Positions 34,440-47,759 of a DNA stretch of 64,000 nt are shown here, one piece after another. Below the pieces are notes generated by a model. It was not told where the DNA came from. It worked only from the letters and a program-made list of their open reading frames with translations, and searched no databases. The first letter of the stretch is position 1. Each line of letters opens with the position of its first letter. Made by a program: the position numbers and the translations under genes. The stretch is from Galeruca laticollis (lineage: Eukaryota > Arthropoda > Insecta > Coleoptera > Chrysomelidae). The stretch spans positions 4,305,754-4,369,753 of the forward strand of contig OY998177.1 of the NCBI GenBank assembly GCA_963921935.1. The letters are read 5' to 3'.

Positions 34440-36385
34440 TATATATATATATATTTTCAATGGAGAGGAAAATCTTACATAAGACACCAGTGATGCTGTT
34501 GCTGGTAGTGTCGGATTCTTACCGACTAAAAACCTCTCCTCGTTTTCTCTGACACACCACATTGGAACCGCTCTCGCATTACTTCGATGTGGTGGCAGGC
34601 ATGCTGTTCAGCTCACTGAGTACATCTCTTTTTCCTTGATCTCGATAATTGTTCTTACTACTTTATATGAACTTTTCCATGCATTTTCACCGTCAACTAA
34701 ATCTCTTGAAAAATTTTCAATGGTAAACAAGTTATTTCTCTCTTCTTGGTACCCTGCTCTGATCTCTTCCCATCTGGGACAAAGGAACAACGTGTGATCT
34801 ACGTCGTCCACGTTCTTACAGTACTGACAGCGATCAGTGTCCGATTTCTTCCTCTTGTAAAGGAATGACTTGAAGCAACCGTGCCCTGAGATTGCTTGCG
34901 TCAGAAAGTAATCGACTTCGCCACAGAATCCATTTATCCACTTTTCGATATATGGAATTATTTTGTAAGTCCATCGTCCCTTCGTACTAGTTTTCCAGCG
35001 CTCTTGCCAACATATCTTTAAGGATGAACGTGCAACGTTTCGGTCCACCCCCTCGTAAATCGCCTTTCTTTCTTCAATCAAGAGGTCAATGGGGGGGATA
35101 CCAGCTATCACTCCCAATGCTTCAGCAGATATTGTCCTATACGCACTAGCCACTCTGATCGACATCAGCCTCTGTATGCTAACTAGTTTTCTTTTAATTC
35201 TTTTATTATACGTAACCGCGCACCACGCTGGGGCGGCATAGAGGATCTGAGATTGAGCCACAGAAGCTAAGATTCGCCTTTTTGAAGCTTTTGGGCCTCC
35301 CACATTGGGCATAAGACTGGACAAGGCACATACTGTTTTCTCCACTTTCTCAATCGTACGATGTATATGTTCTGAGAATGAAAGCTTTGGATCCAACCAT
35401 ACACCTAGATATTTCACCGACCCCTTTGGAGTGATTTTACTTCCATGAATGTTGAAAGATACAGGACTCACTCGAGTTCTTCCAGTAAGCAGCACAGCTT
35501 CTGTTTTCACCGGTGCTAGACTGAGAGAGTTATTCTCCTTCCAATTTGACACCATCAGAATTCCCAGATTTGCTTTTTCCATAAGGCCTTTCTCTTGTTT
35601 ATCCACAATCACCATTGCTATGTCATCAGCGAAGCCTATAAGGGTGACGTCTTTTGGCAAGTCCATCGTAAGCAGATCATCGTATAGTATATTCCAACGT
35701 GTAGGGCCAAGAACCGAACCCTGCGGAATACCGCTACTTATTTCTATATTTTCCTCAATGCCCTCATATCCGATTATGATTTCTCGTTCGGAGAGGTATG
35801 ATGCTATCAACGCAAGTAGGTCTTCATTAATTCCTCTATTTCCTAGCTTATTTAAGATTATCTGCCAGGCAGCACTATTAAAGGCATTCCTTACGTCTAA
35901 AGTTATCACAGCGCATATTTTTCTATTTTGTGGAGGGACATCCCAAGCCTGTTTTGCAATTTTTATGACGTCTATGATAGCATCTACGGTTTGCCTTTTT
36001 TCCCTGAAGCCGTACTGTCTTTCAGCAAGGCCGCCTGTACGTTCCAGTTCCTTCTTAAGTCTAGCCAAAATTATGTGTTCAAAAACTTTCCCTTCCACAT
36101 CTAAGAGACATACGGGTCGATATGAAGAAAGGTCCTCTGGTGCTTTTTTACCTTTGTCAAGCAGTACCAGTCTGGCCTGCTTCCATTCTTTCGAAAAGTA
36201 TTTTGTATCGCCAAGTGAGTGAGTTGTAGAATATTAGAACAAAGTCCGTCTTGCTGTCAATGAGGTATTTCAGAATTTCTGCAGGGATATTTCCTGGACC
36301 TGGTGCCTTGTTTGTTTTTAGCTTCTGATTTGCCATTTTCAGGTCTGCCTCCGTAAAATCTAGGGAGTAAGGGGTTTTTCTACAT
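34440..36385 (-). mobile_element. R1-type LINE, 5'-truncated
   Basis: It contains the 3' part of ORF2 and a 3' region with GAGGTTTTTAGTCGGTAAGA and CGACACTACC on the minus strand near 34495-34545, a signature I associate with R1-clade 3' ends. The 5' side stops against the TIR of the mariner-like element at about 36391. No continuation is seen on the far side of that element, so it is truncated, not split. Confidence 0.75.
34608..36098 (-). pseudogene. R1-clade reverse transcriptase, 3' part of ORF2
   Basis: A 496-codon open frame carries QYGFREKRQTVDAI, the catalytic GFADDIAMVI (F-ADD box), SGIPQGSVLGP, the KYLGVWLDPKLSF thumb motif and a C-terminal zinc knuckle CQYCKNVDDVDHTLFLC. Upstream on the same strand, after a frameshift near 36215, NKAPGPGNIPAEILK extends the domain to about 36350. 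The endonuclease and ORF1 are absent. The long intact frame suggests a fairly recent insertion. Confidence 0.88.
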
Positions 36386-36747
36386 TTGAAATTTCTTTTT
36401 GCAGGGCTAATAACCTAACATGTCCTCAACATGACTGTAAATTTGAAAGGAAAAATAATTTACAGGGTCGGACTTATTAAAAAATTATATAACAGTGCAT
36501 TTGAGCTCGTTGCAAATGAAAACTGTCTTAGCCAAAATTGTACTAATATGCTTTTTCGGTAGATAAACTATCCAGAAGACTTCAGTAAAGGGAAAATTTT
36601 CCGAAATTACCGGATTCGCGAAATACCATTTTTTTATTAAATAACATTTTAACAAATAACACATTTATGAAAATAGGCCATGACTGCTCAGGTTGCCATG
36701 GAATTTGTTTGACATTAACAGCTAAATAGTAAATTAGTCAGTTCATA

Positions 36748-38503
<1,756 letters not shown>

Positions 38504-38504
<1 letters not shown>

Positions 38505-38740
38505 TTTATTCACTACTTCTCAATAAAATGTTTGTAGCACGTCAAAAAGAAAGTACATACAAAATATATCTTAAGATAAAAACAGAGTAAAATGTCACAG
38601 CAGAGATACGGTGTTGAGATTGCCACGACAATGAACAATGTAATCATCATTATAGTAGAAACAATATTTAAGGAAATTTTTTTTTGAATGTTTTTTAAAA
38701 GAATTGGAGCCGAAGGTTTTTACAATTGATGGCAAGATAT
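38504..38740 (-). pseudogene. LINE C-terminal end and 3' UTR
   Basis: The minus strand gives ILPSIVKTFGSNSFKKHSKK and a stop near 38600, then a short 3' UTR running directly into (TATC)n. It joins GFL at 41.51 kb when the CACTA-like insertion and one copy of the AT duplication are removed. Confidence 0.7.
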
Positions 38741-41506
38741 CCCAAGCAGCAAGGGTTGGTCGAATATACGTCGATGATAAGTCATTTCAAGACTTTGACG
38801 TCGATCGACCATAAAACGATATCGATTAGACGTTAATTTGTAGCCGTCGTTTCGACCTCATAATGAAGACGTCGATTTGACGTCGTTTTTAGGTTGGTAG
38901 GTTCCCAATAATTTATCCACTACGAATTAACGTCGAAAAGACTAGTACTGATGTCACCAACTCTAGTGCTAGTTCTAGAATTTTAATTAATATTAGTTTA
39001 ACTGAAAATGGCGAAAACATAGAGTGTAACTCTGAAGTGGAGTTAGAGTCAATAAGTCATTTAGGAAATGCCAGTGACTCTAATAAATTTGAAAAAAATT
39101 CTCACGACAAACAGTGAACTAAAAAATGGGCAATTCGTAATAAAGTAACTCATAGTACGCTGACTGATCTACTTCATGTGTTAGTTCCAGTTCATCCAGA
39201 ATTACGCCTGAGTTCCAAAACTCTTTTGAACACACCAACTACTGTTACCTTAAAAAAAGAACTAACTTCAGGCAATTATGTTCATTTTGGATTGGAAAAT
39301 TTTCTTAAATTATATATTTCTAAAAATGCTTTAATGGTTTCAAATGATATTCTAATATCTTTTAATATTGATGGTTTACCTCTATTTAAAAGCTCATCAG
39401 TGCAGTTTTGACCTATCTTGGGTTTAATTGTAAATAGCAGTGTGACAGTGAAACCATTTGCTATAGGTGTTTTTTGTGGAAATTCGAAACCTAGCCCACT
39501 AGCCGATTATTTGCATGACTTCATTAAAGACCTTAAATTCCTAATGAAGAAAGGTTTAACGTTTAAAGATAAAAAATATAGGATACATGTACATAGTTTC
39601 ATTTGTGATGCCCCAGCTCGGGCTTTTATAAAATGTATAAAATCACACAACGGTTATTCAGGGTGTGATAAATGTACTGAAGAAGGAGATTACTTTAAAC
39701 ACAGGATGGTATTTAATAACATCTCGGCGCCAAGGAGATCGGATCAGTAATTTTTGTTAAAATTTGATCAGAACCATCACACTGGATTTTCACCTTTGGA
39801 AGACTTAAATATTGGAATGATTTCGAAATTTCCAATCGACTCTATGCATTGTTTATACTTAGGTGTTATGAAAAAACTTCTTCTCACATGGACAGGTGGT
39901 GACTTGCGAGTTCGATTATGTAGTAGGGATGTTACAAAAATATCAGAGAACCTAATTTTCTATGGAAAATTTGTTGTCTCAGAGTTCAATAGAAAACCTC
40001 GAAGTCTGTCAGAGGTCGCTCGCTTCAAAGCAACGGAATTTAGAACTCTTTTAGTTTACTTAGGAGTCCTAGTTTTAAAAGATATTGATAAGGCCATGTA
40101 CGAGCACTTTCTTTTATTGCATTCTTCTGTTACTATTCTGTTATCTAAAAGGCAGTTGGCAAATTTTGGTTGTGATGTTCCTAGAAAATTACTAGACTGC
40201 TTTATATCTCATTCCAAAGACTTATATGGATTAGAGTTTTTAGTTTATAATGTTCATGTGCTGTGTCATTTGAGTGAGGAAGCTCGATTGTTTGGTCCTT
40301 TGGACCAGATTTCAGCTTTTCCTTTTGAAAGCTACTTAAATGAAATAAAAAAGTGGGTTAAATCGCCTAATAAACCTTTAGAACAACTGTTTCGTCGCCT
40401 AACAGAAGCTAATAATGCATTACTTATTAATGATAGCGACACAAAGATATATGAAATGCAACATTTTAATGGACCACTATTAGATGTATCTTCTAATTCT
40501 ATCAAACAATATAATAGGGTGAAACATAATAATTTTGGGTATACTGTAGCAGCATATTCCATTGTCAACTGTTATTGTCTAAATAATTGTGTAATAAAAA
40601 TCAATAACATTATAGTTGATTCTGAGAATGAAATTTTTTTAATAGGCCAAAAGTTTACATCTTATGAATCTTTCTATACTTACCCTTTTGAATCAAAATC
40701 TGTTGATATTTGCATTGTAAGTGAACTTCTACCAAATATGGAACTTTTTAATTTCAATAGTATAATTACAAAATGTATGTTATTCCCTCTTGACCCACCC
40801 CACAACAATAAATGGTTATCATTTCCTTTATTATAAGGTAAACATTTCAGCATTACTATGAGGAAACCCGAATTTTGACTTTCATGTAAACAATTTTAAT
40901 TAATATGTTTCTAATTTCAACTTCTTCAGATGTTATTTTAATAAGAATTTGTAATTCGAAACATGTAATCTAACATTAATACAATTATTTTCCTGAAAAT
41001 CCACCAAAATTCGTTTTCTTATCTAGTAATCATTACGGGTTTTCAACAAGAAAAGGCCAAAACAATGAAAAGAAATATTTTGGCAGCTATAGCTTTGCCA
41101 CACCCTACCTACCATCTGTGGTATCCAGATAAATATATTTGTTTTGTATTTATATATAATAAAAAAACAGTTTTGACATGGTGATTTTGGTTTTTTTATT
41201 TAATCATCAAAAATTTAATTATAGGTTTGTGCGAACAGCAGTTCCAAGTTGCCAAATGCATGTGCGTCGTCCAGTTGACAACGATTTCAAACTGTTGCTC
41301 GAACAAACTGTATACCTGTCGTAGGTAATTCTGAACGTATACAGTACGTCGTCGTTGTACGTCGATTGAACATCCCAGGTCGACGTCTTTTCGACTATGA
41401 CATTGTGTCGTCCAATTCACGTCGGATCGACCGTTGTTTCGACGTATTTCTACGTCGAGTGATGACATACATTCGACGTACATTCGACTAACCCTTGCTG
41501 CTTGGG
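38741..41506 (+). mobile_element. CACTA/EnSpm(CMC)-like element
   Basis: The ends are inverted: CCCAAGCAGCAAGGGTTGGT at 38741 and its reverse complement, with one change, ending at 41506. They are flanked by AT (38739-38740 and 41507-41508). About 150-300 bp inside each end lie many ACGTCGA/TCGACGT motifs, typical of CACTA subterminal repeats. It carries a TNP2-like transposase pseudogene. The ends do not begin with CACTA, and the duplication is 2 bp, so the superfamily call rests on the protein and on end structure. Confidence 0.75.
38944..40836 (+). pseudogene. TNP2-like transposase, three in-frame stops
   Basis: One frame runs from about 38944 to a stop at 40836, broken only near 39115, 39409 and 39748. 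Features are KKWAIRNKVTHSTLTDLLHV, SFNIDGLPLFKSS, FICDAPARAFIKCIKSHNGY, a CDKC zinc-like pair (GCDKCTEEGDYF), then FPIDSMHCLYLGVMKKLL and a long helical C-terminus with YNVHVLCHLSEEA. These are conserved in CACTA/EnSpm-type transposases of animals. The start codon is not clear. With stops restored as sense codons it would be nearly full length. Confidence 0.75.
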
Positions 41507-42212
41507 ATTAAAAAGCCTATAGTTTGGTGAATTTGATTGCGTCTTATGTAGCCGAAAGTAGTGAAAGTGTTGTAGTCGTGGATATCTGAATTTCTAGACA
41601 ACATTGACTGTTTCCCATGAATTTCAATGAGAGTATGAAATAAAAACAAAGACGGTAATGGCATAATTTTATATTTCATGAAAAACTGTTGACAATGATC
41701 TCTGAAACCAAGATCAGCAAGCAACCTTATCGCCTTTTTTTGCATTCTAAATACTGTTAAAGCATAGGAGGAATTACCCCAGAGGGTGACGCTATAGCTA
41801 ATATGCGAATGAAAGAGTGGGAAATACGTAGTTTTGAGTGTACTTGAATTAGTAATATTTTCCAACTTTCGTAAAATGAATAAGGAGCTTGAAAGTTTTT
41901 TGACTAAATGCTCAGTATGTGCCTGCCAACTTAGCTTGTGGTCTAGGACTAATCCAAGTAATTTCACATTTTTTGTTTTTTGGTGAAATTACAGATATAT
42001 GCATGATTTCAGTTTTATTATTATTTAATTTTAGTTTGTTCGATGAAAACCCATTCATTTGCCCTGTTACTAACGCAATCTAGAGAGGCGGCTATATTCG
42101 TATTATCTTTCTCCGGAATAATAAATGTTGAATCGTCTGCAAATAGAACCGACATAAAACGGCTCAGGTCATTAATATAAATGATAAACAAGAGGGGGCT
42201 TGGAACAGACCC
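41507..42212 (-). pseudogene. LINE reverse transcriptase, middle part
   Basis: Resumes with SVPSPLLFIIYINDL and FADDST (catalytic ADD box, near 42130), then KLLGLVLDHKLSWQAHTEHL (thumb), SYSVTLWGNS and RNQIHQTIGFL. It ends where the CACTA-like element begins. Together with the pieces at 45.7-46.2 and 38.5-38.7 kb it makes one colinear LINE. Confidence 0.82.
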
Positions 42213-42984
42213 TGTGACGCGTTTTCCTCCCCAAGAGGCGATGCCTGCGCGCTGCGTTGCGCGTGGAACGCCTCGGAAACGTCACTCCTGTCACCTTTGA
42301 AACCTTACACTTTCTCGGGCGCCAGATTTTCAACGTGGTTGTCTCCACGGCCCCTCGACTTCCCTCGTCGAGAGTTCCAGGTAGCCTCAGATGGAGGTAC
42401 GGTAAATTCCAGGGGTCTATTGTCGTCAAAATTCGGGATGTTGCTAAATATATAAAACAAATGTTCTCGCTAGTCCTGAAATAAAAGTTATGTACCTGAT
42501 CCACTCTACGAGAAGCTAAAAATTCGTGCAGCCAAATATCTACTCTACTATGGACAGGTACTGATTCTATGGGTGGTAAATGAAACACAAAGCTCGTTAA
42601 GGTTATATTTTAATTATACAGTCAACGGAGACGCTATATACAATGAAGATTTCTACAGTTAATGGGAGGCCATATTCTAGTCTCCACGAAACAGATATAT
42701 CAACAGATTATATATACAATTGATAGGCGGTTAGTAGCGACGAAGCAGGCAGGACATAAGCGAGAGTGTTTCGTAAAATATAAAACAGTGTATGCAAGAA
42801 AGAAGCGGTAAAAGCAATGATAAAATCTTCCGAATTCGGTGGTCTTTTCGTGCAATAGGTTTCACCAAAGCTTTTATAAATTACACGGGTTGCATGTCAA
42901 TTTAAGATACATACCTAAACGTAAATTATTCTTGGTATACTCGGTACGTGTAGTAGCCTTTTGAATAACGGGGTGAGTTACAAA

Positions 42985-44790
42985 AATGGTTGGGGTTGTT
43001 GATTCAAAATATTAGAAAGCCCGAGCGGATATGTATGCCTGGCGCTATCTGATATTTCAATCTAAACCGTCTCACGGAAAAATTGAGAGAAAGATCAAGA
43101 AAAAAAACCGGGGTTGTAAATTATTAAATTATTGGGGTTGTCGATTTAAAATATTAGAAAGCCCGAGCGAATATGTATGCCTGGCGCTATCTGATATTTC
43201 AATCTAAACTTTCTCACGGAAAAATTGAAAGAAAAGATCAAGAAAAACCGGGGTTGTAAATTATTGAATTATTGGGGTTGTCGATTTAAAATATTAGAAA
43301 GCCCGAGCGGATATGTATGCCTGGCGCTATCTGATATTTCAATCTAAACCGTCTCACGGAAAAATTGAAAGAAGGATCAAGAAAAAAACCGGGGTTGTAA
43401 ATTATTAAATTATTGGGGCTGTCGATTTAAAATATTAGAAAGCCCGAGCGGATATGTATGCCTGGCGCTATCTGATATTTCAATCTAAACCGTCTCACGG
43501 AAAAATTGAAAGAAAAGATCAAGAAAAACCGGGGTTGTAAATTATTAAATTATTGGGGTTGTCGATTTAAAATATTAGAAAGCCCGAGCGGATATGTATG
43601 CCTGGCGCTATCTGATATTTCAATCTAAACCTTCTCACGGAAAAATTGAAAGAAAAGATCAAGAAAAACCGGGGTTGTAAATTATTAAATTATTGGGGTT
43701 GTCGATTTAAAATATTAGAAAGCCCGAGCGGATATGTATGCCTGGCGCTATCTGATATTTCAATCTAAACCGTCTCACGGAATAATAGAAAGAAAGATCA
43801 AGAAAAACCGGGGTTGTAAATTATTAAATTATTGGGGTTGTCGATTTAAAATATTAGAAAGCCCGAGCGGATATGTATGCCTGGCGCTATCTGATATTTC
43901 AATCTAAACCGTCTCACGGAAAAATTGAAAGAAAAGATCAAGAAAAACCGGGGTTGTAAATTATTAAATTATTGGGGTTGTCGATTTAAAATATTAGAAA
44001 GCCCGAGCGGATATGTATGCCTGGCGCTATCTGATATTTCAATCTAAACCTTCTCACGGAAAAATTGAAAGAAAAGATCAAGAAAAACCGGGGTTGTAAT
44101 TTATTAAATTATTGGGGTTGTCGATTTAAAATATTAGAAAGCCCGAGCGGATATGTATGCCTGGCGCTATCTGATATTTCAATCTAAACCGTCTCACGGA
44201 AAAATTGAAAGAAAAGATCAAGAAAAACCGGGGTTGTAAATTATTAAATTATTGGGGTTGTCGATTTAAAATATTAGAAAGCCCGAGCGGACATGTATGC
44301 CTGGCGCTATCTGATATTTCAATCCAAACCTTCTCACGGAAAAATTGAAAGAAAAGATCAAGAAAAACCCGGGTTGTGAATTATTAAATTATTGGGGTTG
44401 TCGATTTAAAATATTAGAAAGCCCGAGCGGATATGTATGCCTGGCGCTATCTGATATTTCAATCCAAACCTTCTCACGGAAAAATTGAAAGAAAAGATCA
44501 AGGAAAAACCCGGGTTGTGAATTATTAAATTATTGGGGTTGTCAATTTAAAATATTAGAAAGCCCGAGCGGATATGTATGCCTGGCGCTATCTGATATTT
44601 CAATCTAAACCGTCTCACGGAAAAATTGAAAGAAAAGATCAAGAAAAACCGGGGTTGTAAATTATTAAATTATTGGGGTTGTCGATTTAAAATATTAGAA
44701 AGCCCGAGCGGATATGTATGCCTGGCGCTATCTGATATTTCAATCTAAACCGTCCCACGGAAAAATTGAAAGAAAAGTTAATATTTCAAT
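42985..44790. repeat. 140 bp satellite array, 13 copies
   Basis: The landmark ATTAGAAAGCCCGAGCG starts at about 43011, 43153, 43293, 43434, 43574, 43714, 43853, 43993, 44133, 44273, 44413, 44554 and 44694. Units differ by a few bases, mainly GTCTCACGG versus TTCTCACGG and the length of an A-run. Monomers contain GGATATGTATGCCTGGCGCT. The array lies within the LTR-like insertion. Confidence 0.95.
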
Positions 44791-45397
44791 CTGAACCTAT
44801 TCACGGGAAATTTGAAGAGAAAACCAACTTATTCTTAAAGCACGAAAATAAATAAAATCCATACATTAGATTTGCAATTGAAAAGACCACCTAATTTCGA
44901 ATTGTTATAATCAAAGACCAAATTCTTGTGGTATTTATACACCAAAAGAAACTCGAAATAAATTATTAAAAACTTCAACAAAAACAAGTAAAAGAAAGAC
45001 CCAGAACATATGGTTCGGCGGAACGGTACTTTCGGTGGCTGGACTGTCGTCTAGGAATCTGCACAGCTGACTCCTACACCCGACTCGACTAATTTTGAAT
45101 CTCTCCCATATTTCCCTTTCCCTCGATTAGTCCGACTGGCACGCTACTCACTGCCTATGGTAGGGCGGGGTAAAATCAATATCTGTAATTTTAGTCGTCT
45201 TAGCCGGAATAAACATTTAAATTGTAATAATTAATTTCCCACGGAAACTAGACAGTAAAATAAAAATATTATTGGAACTTAAAATAACTATATCTCTCAT
45301 GTACAAAACTATTTCACCTTGAAGCTAGAGAGTAAACCATATTGTCCTTTTGACACTTAAAATAATTATAAAACTTCTAGCTGAAATGTTTTGAACC

Positions 45398-45668
45398 TAT
45401 ACTCGGCGACATAAACTATAAAGGGATATTTATACAGAGGCCAAAATACATAACGAGTGATATAATAAGTATATACTCGGCGACATAAACTAAAAAGTGA
45501 TTTTTATACAGAGGTCATAATACCTAGCGGATGATATAATAAATATATACTCGGCGACATAAACTAAAAAGTGATTTTTATACAGAGGTCAGAATACATA
45601 ACGAATGATATAATATAAATATACTCGGTGACAAAAATACAAAATGAAAATACACTCGGTGACACAAG
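45398..45668. repeat. 74 bp tandem repeat, 3-4 copies
   Basis: TACTCGGCGACATAAACTA starts at 45400, 45474 and 45548, with a decayed fourth at 45622 (TACTCGGTGAC) and a partial near 45651. It sits near the far end of the same LTR-like insertion. Confidence 0.9.
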
Positions 45669-45702
45669 GTAACTTTCAGTAACGAAAACTTCGTTACAAC
45701 CC

Positions 45703-46235
45703 CTGAGGGACTCCATGACTTACCTCCAGAAAATCCTATGCTACAACATTCCCTGTAACACATTGTTTTCTGTTCGACAGGTAAGAACCAATAAGCTTCA
45801 ACGGAATTCCCCTAACTCCATAATAATTTAATTTTTCTAAGAGAATGTCGTGAGAAACGCAGTCAAATGCCTTTGAAAGATCGCACAGCATTATGGCCGT
45901 ACGGTTACCATGTTCAAGTTCCTCCACTACGCCACTCCCAACATTAAGAACTGCATGGGTGGTTAAGCGGGAATGTCTAAAGCCAAATTGGGAGCAACTG
46001 AAGAATTCGTTTGAATCAAAATAGTCAAACAGCTGTTTTTTTTATTAAGTTTTCAATGACTTTACTGAATATTGAAATAATACTGATGAGGCGGTAATTA
46101 TCGATTACGGAAGCATCGCCTGTTTTAAAAATATTTATATTTATCTGGATAAATACCGGTCTTAAAAATAAGATTTATGAGTTCCGTGAAAGGTTTTGCA
46201 GCAATAGAATTGGTCTCCTTCAAGATGCGGCTATT
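45703..46235 (-). pseudogene. LINE reverse transcriptase, upstream part
   Basis: Minus-strand pieces: ILKETNSIAAKPFTELINL, SQFGFRHSRLTTHAVLN, then the open stretch AIMLCDLSKAFDCVSHDIL (catalytic D in DLSKAFD) and VSHGVPQG, where the sequence stops at the 3.5 kb insertion. A frameshift near 46040 and a stop near 45736 are present. The clade looks Jockey/CR1-like; this is not resolved. Confidence 0.8.
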
Positions 46236-46550
46236 GAGTTCATGAATATCAAGATGAAGATGAAGATGTTCTTGAGTGAAAATTGCACGGATTATATTGA
46301 GCCAGAAATGAGGCCACCAAACAGCCCAGAATTAAATCCGGTTGATTATTCAATTTGGGAAATTTTCGAACAAAATTTGTATGACGGGCAACAATTTGAA
46401 ACAATCGAGCAGCTCAAAGAAAGAATGCAGTTTGTTTGGAACAATTTTGAACAGGGTGCAATAAATGGGGCTATCAATCTATGGCGCAGACGACTTCAAG
46501 AAGTGGTAAACAATAATGATGGCCACATTCATAATATTTTACTCTTTTGA
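46235..46550 (+). pseudogene. mariner-like transposase, C-terminal part
   Basis: The product holds FLSENCTDYIEPEMRPPNSP followed by ELNPVDYSIWEIFEQN (third D in NPVDYSIW) and ends GHIHNILLF at 46550. It complements the N-terminal part at 36.7-37.6 kb; together with the matching TIRs this shows the pieces were one gene before the LINE inserted. Confidence 0.8.
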
Positions 46551-46849
46551 AAGTTACTAAACTGTTTTCATAAATGTGTTATTTGTTAAACTGTTATTTA
46601 ATAAAAAAATGGTATTTCGCGAATCCGGTAATTTTGGAAAATTTCCTTTTTACTGAAGTTTTCTGGATAGTTTATCTAAGGAAAAAGTATATTAGTACAA
46701 TTTTAGCTAAGACAGTTTTCATTTGCAACGAGCTCAAATGCACTGTTATATAATTTTTTTTATAAGTCTAACCCTGTACATTATTTTTCCTTTCAAATTT
46801 ACAGTCATGTTGAGGACATGTTAGGTTATTAGCCCTGCAAAAAGAAATC

Positions 46850-47187
46850 ATATCGCCCAAAAAACAAAAAAAATATTTTCAATTAAAAAATGTACTCCTT
46901 TATTTCGGCCCACAGTGTAAGTCTTGATTTGCAGCCACTTCGATTGTGATGGCCGCCGGCAGGTAGGTTTTACGTTCTACCTCCACTCGCCAAGACAATT
47001 CTTGTAGGACTGGCCTCCTCGTCCAAAGATTACAGCGAATACTATTCATAGCAGGCATACCAAAATTATATTATCAACGAGCGGACAATTTTTCGCGTTA
47101 TAAGTAGTAAAAATCTTGTTCTGACAATTTTCATTGTTAACAAAAACATATATATCTATTACATATTTATAGAATTTTTTGTTTCAG
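46850..47187. other. possible intron, unassigned
   Basis: The last bases before 47188 form a strong polypyrimidine tract and acceptor (GAATTTTTTGTTTCAG). Nothing else is recognised in this stretch. Confidence 0.45.
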
Positions 47188-47401
47188 ATTGGTAATTTGG
47201 CTAATGATGGTTACAAACTTGGCAAACAAGATGGGACTTGTAGCAAAGAGCCGCCCGATTTGTTGAAAAGTGGTAGTTGCGGACTATTTAGGTACGGTGG
47301 TCCAACGGCACCATTCATCCATATCGCCATATCATTTTGTCTGCTCATTCCAAATTTGCTCATGGAAGCTAAACTCATCGAAGCCGGATTTCTATCCCAA
47401 G
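47188..47401 (+). CDS. candidate host exon, membrane protein
   Basis: An open stretch of about 71 codons bounded by an acceptor (TTTTTTGTTTCAG before 47188) and a donor (AAG then GTTGGT at 47402, or TTG then GTAGTT at 47406). The product starts IGNLANDGYKLGKQDGTC and has SCGLFRYGGPTAPFIHI, then a hydrophobic segment AISFCLLIPNLLM followed by EAKLIEAGFL, suggesting one membrane helix. Codon use and composition (about 45% GC) differ from surrounding repeats, and it matches no transposon. I vaguely associate it with multi-pass proteins such as tincar, but this is unverified. It is the only likely host coding piece seen. Confidence 0.55.
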
Positions 47402-47759
47402 GTTGGTAGTTATAAAAATATTCTCTTTTTATAAAAATATCACAAGCACATTAAAAAAACAGAGTGATACATTATTTTCTCATTTATATCATCTGGAAAA
47501 TTTTGAACTCCTTTATGTAATACTCCTAATATTGCATTGAATGTTCAAGACCATCATTATTAGAATACAAAATTTTAGAAAGACAATAAAAACTAGTATT
47601 AATTCGGAAAAACTGGTTGTGAATTAATATAAAAGGTATGGAAATAAAACGGGAAGATTACTAAAAAACTCTCAAAGTTTCAGTTATTACTATTTATTAA
47701 ATTTATTCATTTTTTCAACAAATGTTATCAAAATTAGTGGAAATTAATGGGGAAATATG
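47402..47759. other. probable intron after the candidate exon
   Basis: AT-rich with no features. The mariner-type pseudogene begins beyond it. Confidence 0.4.

Larger units (their letters stand above)
42213..45698. mobile_element. 3.5 kb LTR-like insertion carrying a satellite
   Basis: It starts TGTGACGCGTTTTCC and ends CTTCGTTACA, so it has TG...CA ends. It is flanked by a 4 bp duplication, ACCC, at 42209-42212 and 45699-45702. Removing it and one ACCC restores the LINE reading VPQG-SVPSP. It contains no element coding sequence, only a 13-copy 140 bp satellite and a 74 bp repeat. It fits a giant solo LTR, or a nonautonomous LTR element, of a gypsy-type family; the gypsy LTR at 59008 also begins TGTTACGCG. 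Confidence 0.72.

Noticed and set aside
35449..36222. 257-codon plus-strand frame
   Set aside because: Antisense shadow of the R1-type reverse transcriptase.
42172..42588. 138-codon minus frame at the LINE/LTR-like joint
   Set aside because: Crosses the insertion boundary and has no family features.
42985..44790. Possible CRISPR array
   Set aside because: The 140 bp units are tandem and continuous with no unique spacers; it is a satellite inside a eukaryotic LTR-like insertion.
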